NCBI GenBank assembly: GCA_034430155.1
Contig: DAOUET010000072.1
Location: 1-22,467 of the forward strand
Reading direction: 5' to 3'
DNA from: DAOUET01 sp034430155
GTDB lineage: Bacteria > Chloroflexota > Anaerolineae > Anaerolineales > UBA4823
Length of the DNA stretch: 22,467 bases
Part shown: positions 8,252 through 16,252 of the stretch, in pieces
How the letters are laid out: each line of letters begins with the position of its first letter
Numbering within the stretch: position 1 is the stretch's first letter
Notes under the pieces: generated by a model
What the model saw: only the letters and a program-made list of their open reading frames with translations
What the model was told of the DNA's origin: nothing
Databases searched by the model: none
Made by a program: the position numbers and the translations under genes

Positions 8252-8455
8252 GTGCGAGGGCGTACACCCCTGCTGGGCATCGCCTTCCTGCGCGGTGACT
8301 TCCCCAACTAGGTGGGCTACGTCAACGTGGGCTATGCGATCCTGTTCACGCTGGTTTTTCTATTCTTTCGCACCCAGATGTACGCGTTCTTCCCGCCGAA
8401 GGTGATCTATCTAGTCGCGTTGTTCACGGGCATCGTCGCGGCGATACGCGGATAA
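8252..8455 (+). pseudogene. Membrane-protein C-terminal remnant with in-frame stop
   Basis: One frame reads L-G-I-A-F-L-R-G-D-F-P-N, then a TAG, then two very hydrophobic segments (V-G-Y-A-I-L-F-T-L-V-F-L-F-F and V-I-Y-L-V-A-L-F-T-G-I-V-A-A) before TAA at 8453-8455. The two-helix pattern and strongly GC-biased third positions argue that it was once coding. No start is present and I do not recognise the family. It lies between the efflux operon and a Tn3-type transposon end, so it is probably debris cut by the insertion. Confidence 0.5.
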
Positions 8456-8458
8456 CGC

Positions 8459-8484
8459 GCGGGCAGGAAATTGCCTCTGCCCGC
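8459..8484. repeat. 8-bp inverted repeat just after the membrane-protein remnant
   Basis: GCGGGCAG (8459-8466) pairs with CTGCCCGC (8477-8484) over a ten-base loop, four bases past the TAA of the remnant gene. This position fits an old transcription terminator, but no T-tract follows, so its function is doubtful. Confidence 0.4.
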
Positions 8485-8528
8485 TAACCTCACTATGACT
8501 GGCTTACCATCGGCGTGAAGCACGAGGA

Positions 8529-8566
8529 GGGCAGTTTATAGATCCTGCGAAAAAACCAACGCTAAG
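8529..8566. mobile_element. Tn3-family terminal inverted repeat (38 bp)
   Basis: The segment is 38 bp long, starts GGGC at its outer end and finishes with ACGCTAAG at its inner end, with GCGAAAAAACCA before that. Tn3/Tn21-group ends share this length, an outer GGGG and an inner A-rich stretch ending in ACGCTAAG or ACGTTAAG. It lies 25 bp beyond the stop codon of the adjacent transposase remnant, the expected arrangement in Tn3 elements. No matching second end was found in the window. Confidence 0.7.
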
Positions 8567-8591
8567 GATCGAGAGCATCTGGGTTGCGGAG

Positions 8592-8885
8592 CTACCGTAG
8601 GCTGGTTCGGTGCTGTGCTTCCTCCAGGTTGAACTCGTATCGACCGTAGACATTGATTTGCTCGAAGCGTGTTGGCCAGATGTGTCGGAGGTCCTACGGG
8701 TCAACAGGATGTCCTTCCCGTTCTAGCTGCTGCAGCGCCTCGGCCATGTAGACGCTATTCCAGAGAATAATCGCATTGGTCAGGAGATTGAGCCACCTGA
8801 CCTGGTGCTGCAGCCCTTCATCTGTCTTTCGACCAAAAAGGCCACGGTTCGCCACGATCAGATGGGCTTCCAGGGCGTGGACGAC
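8592..8885 (-). pseudogene. tnpA: Tn3-family transposase, C-terminal fragment
   Basis: The reverse strand encodes H-A-L-E-A-H-L-I-V-A-N-R-G, then LLTNAIILWNSVYMAEALQQ, and later I-W-P-T-R-F-E-Q-I-N-V-Y-G-R-Y-E-F-N. These match the conserved C-terminus of Tn3-family TnpA (V-T-N-A-I-V-L-W-N-T-x-Y-M and H-I-N-x-Y-G-R-Y-x-F). A TAG at 8694-8696 interrupts the frame where a normal protein reads through. Only about the last 95 of roughly 1000 residues remain; similarity stops abruptly near 8885, where unrelated sequence begins. With the terminal repeat beside it, this is a dead, mostly deleted transposon. Confidence 0.85.
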
Positions 8886-8915
8886 TCACTTTTGTTGATT
8901 TGTCGGTTTGCCCCC

Positions 8916-9149
8916 CTACACTTTTCCGCCTTTCGCTCGGTCTTTTTGGATGACCCATCGCTGAGCCAGGGCTAAGGGATAAAGCCGATTGAAAGGACCG
9001 ATTTCACCCAAGTGGGCCGAATGGGCTGCCTCTCATAACTTGATCAGGGTATTTACCGGCTTTTTCCACGAGTAACCCAAAGGTAAAAAGTGTGCGAAAT
9101 AGGGACCGGGCTTATAACCCGAAGGCCGGGCGTTCGCATCGTCCGCCCG
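8916..9149 (-). pseudogene. Unidentified coding remnant
   Basis: One reverse frame is protein-like over 77 codons apart from a TGA at 9033-9035. It includes G-Y-K-P-G-P-Y-F-A-H-F-L-P-L-G-Y-S-W, and after the stop E-A-A-H-S-A-H-L-G-E-I-G-P-F-N-R-L-Y-P-L-A-L-A-Q-R-W. It ends K-G-G-K-V then TAG. Composition and the absence of other stops suggest the tail of a former gene, perhaps another mobile-element protein. I do not recognise the family, no start is visible, and it could be chance. The rest of 9150-9225 shows nothing. Confidence 0.35.
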
Positions 9150-9225
9150 CTATTTGAAATGGGAGATTGGGATTCTTAACGGTAAATGAATCCAATTACC
9201 AGCGATCTTGCTTATGACCGTTTAC

Positions 9226-11055
9226 CTAGATAGCATGCCCCTTGAACTGGCTCATATATAAGTGATGGTAGAAACCCCGCTTGGCGAGTAGTTCCTTGTG
9301 GTCCCCGCGTTCGATGATTTCTCCTTCCTTGATCACCAGCATCTCATCCGCCTCGCGGATCGTGCTCAGGCGGTGGGCAATCACGAAACTAGTACGCCCG
9401 GCCATCAAGCGCAGCAGGGCTTGCTGGATGCGCGCTTCGGTGCGCGTGTCGACGCTGCTGGTGGCCTCGTCCAGAATCAGGATGCGCGGGTTGGCCAGGA
9501 TGGCCCGGGCAATGGCGAGCAGCTGCCGCTGTCCCTGGCTCAGATTACTGCCCCGCTCGGAGAGCCGGGTCTGGTAACCTTGCGGAAGCTGGCGGATGAA
9601 ATGGTCGGCGTCTGCCATTTTGGCAGCCTGGATGCAATCCTGGTCGCTGGCCTCCAGCCGCCCGTAGCGGATGTTCTCCATCACGCTGTCTGAGAATAGG
9701 AAGGTATCTTGCAGGACAATGCCCAGTTGGCGGCGCAGGCTGGCTTTTTGAACCTGGCGGATGTCCTTACCGTCGATGGTTATGCTTCCCCCATCGACGT
9801 CGTAGAAGCGAGACAACAGATTTACCAGGGTGGTCTTGCCCGCCCCGGTTGGCCCGACCAATGCGATTGCCTGACCTTCCCTGGCCTCCAGGCTCATGTC
9901 CTTGATCACCGGAATACCGGCAAAATATCCAAAGCGCACGTGGTCGAAGCGTACTTCCCCACGAATGGATTTCAGGGGGACCGCATCCGGCGCGTCCTGT
10001 AATTCGGGTTGGGTGTCGATAACTTCAAACACGCGCTCTGCTCCCGCCAAGGCTGCTTGGATCGTGTTGTAGATATTTGCCAGCTGGCGCAAGGGCTGGA
10101 TGAAGCGCTGTGCGTAGCTGATAAACGCTGCAATAGTCCCCACCGTGGTCAAACCCTGAATCGCCAACCAGCCGCCTAAACCTGCTATCACGATCACGAA
10201 CAAATTCCCCAGGATGTTGGTTACCGGCATCAGCAGCAGAGCATAGGTATTGGCATACACCCCTGCCCGGTATACTGCTTGGTTATCTCTGCGAAAAGCA
10301 GCGATGGCGACGTCATTGCGCCGGAAGGCCTTGATAACACGCTGCCCACTGATCGATTCTTCCATGGTGCTATTCAAATTGCCTAATTCCCTTTGCAAAT
10401 CCCGGAATCCACGCCGAGTATAACGGGCGACGAAACCAGTGAACCAGACGGTGATGGGCACAACCAAGATCGATGCCAACGCCAGCCAATGATTCAGCAC
10501 AAACATGGCTATCAATATCCCAATTAACGATAGCACCCCGGCCAGCAAAGAGGTCACGTTTTGTGAGACTGCCTGGTTAATGGCGTCGATGTCGTTGGTC
10601 AAGCGGCTCATGAGTTCCCCGGCAGGATTGCGATCATAAAACCCCAACGACAGGCTTTGAAGGTGTTCGAATAAATCCTGGCGCACCTGCTGCAAAGCGC
10701 GTTGAGAAATACGTGCCATTATAAAATCGGCACCCGCCTGGAAAACGGAGCTCAACAGGTAAACGGTCAACATGAGCAAGGCGATACGGGCAAGACCGGC
10801 GGCGTCCTGGTTGCCGATGAACCGGTCGATGGCAACTCCCATCAAATAAGGCCCCAAGAGATACAGCAGGGTATAGATCAGTACGAAAAGTAAGACTACT
10901 GCTATTGTGCCAATATAAGGGCGAAAATAAGGTAAAAACCGCAGAAGCGCCTGGCGGGCGTCCTTCGCCTTTTCGATCTTTCCTGGTATGGAAGGACCGC
11001 GCCCTATTCTCGGACGGGCAGTACTTTGTTCTCGGTTGGCGGGTTGATCAGACAT
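9226..11055 (-). CDS. ABC exporter half-transporter, subunit with the catalytic glutamate
   Basis: This 609-residue protein has an N-terminal six-helix exporter domain (about residues 40-330) and a C-terminal nucleotide-binding domain. Walker A GPTGAGKT is at 401-408, Walker B ILILDE at 525-530 with the catalytic glutamate, and the switch histidine at 561. The signature is LSQGQ (505-509) rather than LSGGQ. Heterodimeric exporters such as TM287/288 and BmrCD put the non-canonical signature on the subunit that keeps the glutamate, and this one fits. ATG 11055 is chosen because it overlaps the upstream subunit's stop by eight bases; the frame stays open to 11091. Likely role is multidrug or lipid export. 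Substrate is unknown. Confidence 0.94.
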   Translation of the reverse strand: MSDQPANREQSTARPRIGRGPSIPGKIEKAKDARQALLRFLPYFRPYIGTIAVVLLFVLIYTLLYLLGPYLMGVAIDRFIGNQDAAGLARIALLMLTVYLLSSVFQAGADFIMARISQRALQQVRQDLFEHLQSLSLGFYDRNPAGELMSRLTNDIDAINQAVSQNVTSLLAGVLSLIGILIAMFVLNHWLALASILVVPITVWFTGFVARYTRRGFRDLQRELGNLNSTMEESISGQRVIKAFRRNDVAIAAFRRDNQAVYRAGVYANTYALLLMPVTNILGNLFVIVIAGLGGWLAIQGLTTVGTIAAFISYAQRFIQPLRQLANIYNTIQAALAGAERVFEVIDTQPELQDAPDAVPLKSIRGEVRFDHVRFGYFAGIPVIKDMSLEAREGQAIALVGPTGAGKTTLVNLLSRFYDVDGGSITIDGKDIRQVQKASLRRQLGIVLQDTFLFSDSVMENIRYGRLEASDQDCIQAAKMADADHFIRQLPQGYQTRLSERGSNLSQGQRQLLAIARAILANPRILILDEATSSVDTRTEARIQQALLRLMAGRTSFVIAHRLSTIREADEMLVIKEGEIIERGDHKELLAKRGFYHHLYMSQFKGHAI

Positions 11056-12820
11056 GCAGACTCTCTTCCCCGCCCGGTTCGATAACCACACCGTTCCCCA
11101 GTTGGGATTCGTAAATTTCCTGGTAAATTGCGCTGGACTGCATTAACTCCTGGTGGGTTCCGCTGGCTGCGATCTGGCCTTTGTCGAGCACCACGATCTT
11201 ATCCGCATTGAGCACGGTGCTGATGCGCTGTGCCACGATAAAACTGGTGCGACCTCGCATCATTACATCCAGAACCTCCTGGATCTTGGCCTCGGTTTCG
11301 ACGTCAACCGCGCTGGTGCTATCGTCTAGAATCAGGATCTTGGGCTGAAAAAGCAAAGCCCGGGCAATGGCGATGCGCTGCTTTTGCCCGCCAGACAGGT
11401 TGACCCCGCGCTGCTCTACATGCGTATCGTACCCTTCCGGAAGCTCCAGGATGAAATCGTGAGCCTGGGCAGCTTTGGCAGCTGCTATCACCTGCTCGTC
11501 GCTGGCGTCCGGCTTGCCATAGCGGATATTGTCGCGCACCGTCCCCGAGAACAGCACCGTCTCTTGTAAGGCCATGCCCAGATGCGCCAAGAGCGATTCC
11601 TGCTGAACCTGGCGAACATCCAGGCCGTCGATGGTCACACGTCCCTGGGTGACGTCGTAAAAGCGCGGGATCAGGTTGACCAGGGTAGTTTTCCCCGAGC
11701 CGGTCGCGCCTAAAATCGCAATGGTCTCACCGGGATCAGCAACCAGGTTGATATTTTCCAAAACCGGTTCAGTACAATCTCCGTTGTAACTGAAATATAC
11801 ATCCTCGAAAACCACCCGTCCTGAAATATTATCTGGCAGCCTCCGGGCAGCGGGACTGTCTTTCACCTCCGCTTCGTTATCCATAATCTCATTAACCCGC
11901 TGGGCAGATGCGTTGGCGGCAGCCAGCACCTGCGCCAGATTGGCCATGATCACCAGCGGAGTCATGGTAGTTAAGAGATAGTTGGTAAAGGCGACGATCT
12001 CGCCTAAAGACAGGCTGCCGCCAATCGCCTGGAGGCCTCCAACCCAAATCACCAGGACAATGCCTAAGTTGATCAAGAACTGCAGCACCGGCATCAGGAA
12101 AGCCTGCACCTGCATCACATTGATGGTAGGCACGGTGTAATCCTGGTTGGCAGCCTCAAAGCGCCGGGTTTCATATCCACCCCGCGTGAACGCTTTCACC
12201 ACCCGTACCCCGGCGATATTCTCTTGAAGTACTGTGTTGAGAGCGTCCAACTTACGCTGAACTATCAGATATAAGGGCTGGGTCTTGGATATAAAGATGG
12301 CGATGATCGTCCCGGTGACCAGGAGCAAAGGCAAAAGGGTTAGCGCCAACCGGGAATCGGTCGAAACCATTAAGATAATGCTGCCGATCATCAGCAGCGG
12401 GGCGCGGGTTCCGATGCGGATCGAGACACGAATAATGCGTTCCATCATCATGATGTCGCTGGTGAGCCGTACCATCAGCTGCCCGGTCTGCAGCCGGTCC
12501 AGGTTGCCGAACGAGAAAGTTTGTATTTTCAAGAAGAGCGCCTCCCGCAGGTCTCGGCCGTAGCTTTCTCCGACCCGGACGGATAGAATGTTGTTGCCGA
12601 TGGCGAATAGAGCGCTCAACACGGTGAGCCCCAGCATTATAAGGGTAGTGTTCAAGACCACTTGCAGGTTTTTCCGGGCGATTCCCTGGTCAATGATCTG
12701 CTCAATCAGCCGTGGGATGGCTAAATCCATGAAAACGACTGAAGTCAGCAGGAACAAAGCCAGCAGGCTTGGTTTCCAATAGGGCTTGATGAAACTTCGA
12801 AGTCTGAGTATGTCTTTCAT
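11048..12820 (-). CDS. ABC exporter half-transporter, degenerate-site subunit
   Basis: The 590-residue product has a six-helix exporter domain (about 15-310) and a nucleotide-binding domain: Walker A GATGSGKT (371-378), Q-loop glutamine 419 and canonical LSGGQ (475-479). Two catalytic positions are altered. The residue after Walker B is aspartate 500 (ILILDD) in place of glutamate, and the switch histidine is glutamine 531 (V-A-Q-R-I-S-T). This pairing is the known hallmark of the TM287/BmrC-type half of heterodimeric exporters, whose degenerate site binds ATP but hydrolyses it poorly. The downstream gene supplies the complementary half and overlaps by eight bases. No Shine-Dalgarno sequence precedes ATG 12820, and a TATAAT sits only nine bases upstream, so the message may be leaderless. 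Confidence 0.95.
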   Translation of the reverse strand: MKDILRLRSFIKPYWKPSLLALFLLTSVVFMDLAIPRLIEQIIDQGIARKNLQVVLNTTLIMLGLTVLSALFAIGNNILSVRVGESYGRDLREALFLKIQTFSFGNLDRLQTGQLMVRLTSDIMMMERIIRVSIRIGTRAPLLMIGSIILMVSTDSRLALTLLPLLLVTGTIIAIFISKTQPLYLIVQRKLDALNTVLQENIAGVRVVKAFTRGGYETRRFEAANQDYTVPTINVMQVQAFLMPVLQFLINLGIVLVIWVGGLQAIGGSLSLGEIVAFTNYLLTTMTPLVIMANLAQVLAAANASAQRVNEIMDNEAEVKDSPAARRLPDNISGRVVFEDVYFSYNGDCTEPVLENINLVADPGETIAILGATGSGKTTLVNLIPRFYDVTQGRVTIDGLDVRQVQQESLLAHLGMALQETVLFSGTVRDNIRYGKPDASDEQVIAAAKAAQAHDFILELPEGYDTHVEQRGVNLSGGQKQRIAIARALLFQPKILILDDSTSAVDVETEAKIQEVLDVMMRGRTSFIVAQRISTVLNADKIVVLDKGQIAASGTHQELMQSSAIYQEIYESQLGNGVVIEPGGEESLHV

Positions 12821-12828
12821 GAGATCAA

Positions 12829-12834
12829 ATTATA
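12829..12834 (-). promoter_or_regulatory. Possible -10 element of the exporter operon
   Basis: The reverse strand reads TATAAT nine bases before the ATG at 12820. No good -35 is seen at the expected distance. If used, transcription would start at or next to the start codon, giving a leaderless mRNA, which agrees with the missing ribosome-binding site. Confidence 0.4.
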
Positions 12835-13377
12835 GTCCTACTTTAGAAGAGACTTTCCCCGTTGGCAAGTGAATCTGTTGCCTTTAGCGCTATCCAAGTC
12901 CTGGTATTATCGGGCTTGATCCAAGGGAAAGCGATCCGGGGTTGGCTCTACGATCGGCGTACCGAACATATGATAGTAAAGCTCCCGCGGCGCAGATGCC
13001 GGAGCACTTACCCCGATATCCCCTGCCAGCGGATGAGCGCGCTCGTCAGTGGTGTGGGACCAGCTTCCTTTTCTAGGACGGAAAACAGCCGGGCAAAGGC
13101 CAGCTGGCTTTTCCGCGTTTACCCGCAAGCGATGGGCGCCAACTACCTCGATATCGAGGGTTAGCGCAGACTGGGGCGCGCGGCAGGCCCCCGACCCCCT
13201 CAGCCTGGGTTTATCCACCGGTTGGTGTACCAAAAAACCAGCCCGGAAAGTGCCAAAGTGAGCGCAAATGAACCCGCGGTTCGGATCTTCCCCGCTCGCG
13301 ATTCAAAGCCCAGGATCTTGACAGTGGATTGTTGGTCAGGTCGAGGTTGAATTCCCCAGCGTCCAAATAAAGATCAC
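12835..13377. other. Gene-poor stretch with no supported feature
   Basis: The only long open frames run in opposite directions over each other (about 100 codons each, 12862-13164 and 12907-13233). Neither has a ribosome-binding site, a recognisable motif or a neighbour relationship. The high GC makes such frames likely by chance. One of them may be the remains of a gene, but I cannot choose. No repeats or RNA genes were seen. Confidence 0.5.
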
Positions 13378-14574
13378 CTACAGGTTGGCAAACCAGACCG
13401 CGTAATCTTTAATCGCCTGGTATTGTGGGGCCCAGTTGTCTTTGGCCCTCAAATCGGCCAGGGGAAGTTGGTATATCTTTCTATCTTTCTTTACATCCAC
13501 CAGGATGCCATAATCCTCGAAAACCTCGTTCAATGCAATCACGCGGATGGTATCGCCAGCACGGATGGGGCCGTAAAAGTCGTATTCGGTTAGTTTAGCC
13601 TCGAACGGGAAGGTAAGGTTTTTTTCGAGGTGATTGAACCAGGCCTCCAGACAGGCATCCTTATCTTCCGGGTCGATTCCGTCCAATACTTTCTGGATAC
13701 GTTCGCCCTCCTCTTCGAGATGCAACCAACCTACATGGCTGGCAATTTCCCTGGATGCAGTCACTACATCCTCAAGCGAATCTCTATATGTAGCCAGTTC
13801 CAATTCTGTGGCATACAGGTTCATCTCGCTCCAGTCCAATCCTTCTTTTTTGGCACGTTCGATGGAGACCCTGGGCATATTCTGCAATGTGAGGCTGTCC
13901 CATTCAATCGTGACCAATGGAGGTTCAGGCGGGCGTTCTTCGATTTTCACTACGCGGCCTTGCCAACCACTCATATCGTCACCAAAATCCGGATCTTGTA
14001 CGCCTGGCTTCACCGCCACGGATTCGCCTATTTTGAAAGGGAACGCTGGTTTCCCTTGTTGGGAAGGGGAAGCATCTCCCTTGCCAGGCATGTAGGGGAT
14101 CAGCCCTTTGCGATAGGCTTCTTCCTGGATTAAACGGGGTGCATGACGAGCGTCGATAATCAAGCCATTCACGGAAATCATCCAGGCCATGGGGTTCTGG
14201 TCCATCAGGCTGGGGAGCGTCCAGCGCGGGTCGAACTGTATTAAGTTGAATAGGTCGCGAATTTCTTTGGATTTGTTGTAACCGGTGCTCTTGGCAACCC
14301 CAAAGGCCGTACATAAATCTTCCACACTGAGGTAAGGAGGGAATGATTTGTCGAAGAGGAAATTAACGAATCCGATCGTGTAGACGATGCCGCATGCCCA
14401 GGTGTTGGCGCGCCCGCTTTCCAGCGGCGAGGGGCGTTTGCGAGCCAGGGCAGCGGCCATTTTGCGGCTCATATCAGCGTACTCGTCGTTCAGGTGTTTC
14501 CGGCAGACGACGTCTGACATCGATGTAATTTCCTCGAAGCGGGTTTGCAATTTCTTGGGGACTTTTTCATTCAT
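13378..14574 (-). CDS. DUF6398-domain protein with C-terminal SH3-like regions
   Basis: Residues 1 to about 165 fit DUF6398: an N-terminal V-P-K-x-x-Q-x-x-F-E-E-I, H-L-N-D-E-Y-A, A-A-L-A-R-K-R-P-S-P, F-V-N-F-L-F-D-K-S, a helix-turn-helix-like V-E-D-L-C-T-A-F-G-V-A-K-S-T and the ending M-I-S-V-N-G-L-I-I-D-A-R. Residues about 178-265 form a small beta-rich module (G-E-S-V-A-V-K-P-G and S-G-W-Q-G-R-V), and about 320-398 a related one (A-G-D-T-I-R-V, ending V-W-F-A-N-L). Such modules occur in uncharacterised or 'calcium-binding' annotated bacterial proteins. No catalytic residues are evident and the function is unknown. It is the last gene of a same-strand cluster. No clear Shine-Dalgarno sequence is visible. 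Confidence 0.8.
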   Translation of the reverse strand: MNEKVPKKLQTRFEEITSMSDVVCRKHLNDEYADMSRKMAAALARKRPSPLESGRANTWACGIVYTIGFVNFLFDKSFPPYLSVEDLCTAFGVAKSTGYNKSKEIRDLFNLIQFDPRWTLPSLMDQNPMAWMISVNGLIIDARHAPRLIQEEAYRKGLIPYMPGKGDASPSQQGKPAFPFKIGESVAVKPGVQDPDFGDDMSGWQGRVVKIEERPPEPPLVTIEWDSLTLQNMPRVSIERAKKEGLDWSEMNLYATELELATYRDSLEDVVTASREIASHVGWLHLEEEGERIQKVLDGIDPEDKDACLEAWFNHLEKNLTFPFEAKLTEYDFYGPIRAGDTIRVIALNEVFEDYGILVDVKKDRKIYQLPLADLRAKDNWAPQYQAIKDYAVWFANL

Positions 14575-14639
14575 GGTTTTTTCGAATATTTATATTTTCA
14601 AATTGAACTGGCTGACTTTCCATAACTGACTGTTAATTA

Positions 14640-15182
14640 TCACTGGCGGCATACTCTTCCTCTTCCACGGCGGGTTTTCTTCGATTTCCGGACGGTTTTA
14701 TCACCTGCCTTCACACTAAGACTGACCTTCTTGGTAAGATCATCGTTTTCTTGGGGCTTCCTTCGATTGACAGCATCTTTAAAAATCCGGTAATGCCGTT
14801 TGAGCCGAGATACGTACCTGCTGTCTTTCAAAACACCTTCGATGAGCGCTAAAAAAGCCGGGGCATATTTTGATTGAGGACTGCCGAAATTTAACACCGG
14901 TCCTTGAAGGTCATGGATCATGCGAGGGTCATTGTCTCCGAGCCATCTCGTATAAAACTTTTCGCTCTCCCATCCATAAGCAATGATCGCCATGGATGTT
15001 CCCCGCTTCCAATCGTATACATCGAAAAACACTCGCCGGCAATCACAAGCAGGTTCGTTACAGTACATTTCGATCAAGCCATAGTTACCTTTTGGAATGC
15101 CTTCATGGTTAATGACCGTAATTGTTCGAGTTTCTTTTTCGGCAATCTCAGGAAAGCGTGCATAGAAAGATTCGTAGGGCAT
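14640..15182 (-). CDS. Conserved protein with CxxxxCxC motif, SEC-C-associated type
   Basis: The 180-residue product has Y-C-N-E-P-A-C-D-C-R-R-V near residues 40-51 (cysteines 41, 46 and 48), a likely metal site. Y-A-P-A-F-L-A-L and S-R-L-K-R-H-Y-R-I-F-K-D-A-V come further on. This layout matches uncharacterised proteins that are often found with, or fused to, SEC-C zinc motifs. Here the SEC-C part is absent and the tail is strongly basic instead (K-S-K-K-T-R-R-G-R-G-R), suggesting nucleic-acid binding. AAAGGA lies about ten bases before the ATG. The gap to the downstream DUF6398 gene is 65 bp. The family match is moderate and the function unknown. Confidence 0.75.
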   Translation of the reverse strand: MPYESFYARFPEIAEKETRTITVINHEGIPKGNYGLIEMYCNEPACDCRRVFFDVYDWKRGTSMAIIAYGWESEKFYTRWLGDNDPRMIHDLQGPVLNFGSPQSKYAPAFLALIEGVLKDSRYVSRLKRHYRIFKDAVNRRKPQENDDLTKKVSLSVKAGDKTVRKSKKTRRGRGRVCRQ

Positions 15183-15233
15183 TAATAATATCCTTTCAGC
15201 TATACTTCTTTTTAGACTTCCGCATACCCTGCT

Positions 15234-15562
15234 TTATGTATTACCGCTGTTGCTTAAACACTCCTTTTCAGCCATTTCCAGCGCTTGTGCTTCGACCAGC
15301 AGCCCTTGCCGTTCATACCGCTTGCGCGCCTGCTCCACTTCAATACCACTGCAACCAGGGTCGAATGTTTGCGCGCTCGCCGGGTAAGAGCCGCATCGCC
15401 GGAAGGAAGGAAAACGAGATGGTCCAGGTCGGCGCATGATAGGCATAGCGCCCCTCTATTTTCAACCAACATGATCCAGGCCTTGCGAACAAGCTCCTTG
15501 CCGCATTCGCTACAGGATGCCGCCGTCGTGGTGATAAAAATCTTTACCTCTATGGCTCGCAT
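15234..15562 (-). pseudogene. DUF2293-family protein, frameshifted and C-terminally truncated
   Basis: The first frame, from ATG 15562, encodes a C-x-x-C-G zinc-ribbon half (C-S-E-C-G-K-E-L), then C-L-S-C-A-D-L-D-H-L-V-F-L-P and G-D-A-A-L-T-R-R-A-R-K-H-S, ending V-V-L-K-W-S-R. A second frame continues A-R-K-R-Y-E-R-Q-G-L-L-V-E-A-Q-A-L and stops at 15234. In intact relatives these parts are contiguous, so one G appears to be missing near 15330. The DUF2293 domain proper, which normally follows, is absent: the frame stops after E-C-L-S-N-S-G-N-T. The gene is thus broken twice, unless the frameshift is an assembly error. It lies between two intact cluster genes. Confidence 0.75.
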
Positions 15563-15598
15563 CCTTATGAATCGGTGCTGGAACTGGTCCAGGTTCTA

Positions 15599-16237
15599 TT
15601 ATTCAAAGTCCGCGAACTCCTCGAAATCTCCCAACATCACCATATAATCAAAATTCCCTGTGCCCGCGGTCCGTTCTAGTTTTGAAACAATCGCTCTGGC
15701 GTTGTCATAGGGTCCAGCGACAAAGAACGGCTTACCGTCTCTGCCGAATTCTAGCTGATGCCTGGAAGGATGGATCCCCGGTGGGTCGAGAACCATACTC
15801 GCCAGCTTGAAATCCGGGTGTGGTTCGAATCCATAGCGCCTGGCAAAATCAACAGCTCCATAGACCAGTTCGTGAGCCAGGTCGTTATCGCAGACCTCAG
15901 GCCTTCCTGAACAAAGATGCGCCAGGTTTTTCTGGAACCGCTTCAAGGGGTAATCGGCGTTACAGAAGGCGTCTTTGATGCCCAGGCAGTAGAAATCGAC
16001 CAGATAAGTAGCGAAGATGACTTTATCGGGCGATTGTTGCCGGGCGATAACAACTGGCGTGAGGCCGCTTTCCTGCCATCCTTCCATGATCCAGCTGCCA
16101 ACTATCGGGTACTCGTGCGCATGCGCGATGAAGTGGCGCGGTCCACGCAAGGTGATTGGTCTGGGCCGCGGCATCTTCGCCGCGAGATTACTTTTCGGCT
16201 TGCGGGGCTTCTGTTTGTCTTTCTTTTTCTTAGCCAT
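15599..16237 (-). CDS. Conserved hypothetical protein of the zinc-protein cluster
   Basis: The 212-residue protein has a very basic N-terminus (M-A-K-K-K-K-D-K-Q-K-P-R-K-P), then Y-P-I-V-G-S-W-I-M-E-G-W, V-I-A-R-Q-Q-S-P-D-K-V-I-F-A-T-Y-L-V-D, C-L-G-I-K-D-A-F, H-E-L-V-Y-G-A-V-D-F-A-R-R-Y-G-F and F-G-R-D-G-K-P-F-F-V-A-G-P. I recognise this as a recurrent uncharacterised family, but cannot give it a function. There are no membrane helices. The start is well supported by AAGGAGG about seven bases upstream of ATG 16237. It follows the SWIM fragment by 15 bases and precedes the broken DUF2293 gene by 36, so all three were probably one transcription unit. Confidence 0.8.
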   Translation of the reverse strand: MAKKKKDKQKPRKPKSNLAAKMPRPRPITLRGPRHFIAHAHEYPIVGSWIMEGWQESGLTPVVIARQQSPDKVIFATYLVDFYCLGIKDAFCNADYPLKRFQKNLAHLCSGRPEVCDNDLAHELVYGAVDFARRYGFEPHPDFKLASMVLDPPGIHPSRHQLEFGRDGKPFFVAGPYDNARAIVSKLERTAGTGNFDYMVMLGDFEEFADFE

Positions 16238-16252
16238 GAGAATCCTCCTTGG

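Noticed and set aside
9033..9035. TGA in the unidentified remnant as a second selenocysteine codon
   Set aside because: There is no start, no known family and no cysteine expectation at this position, and the surroundings are transposon debris.
12862..13233. Two opposing frames of about 100 codons upstream of the exporter genes
   Set aside because: They overlap on opposite strands with no start signals, motifs or recognised family; GC-rich chance frames are the simplest explanation.
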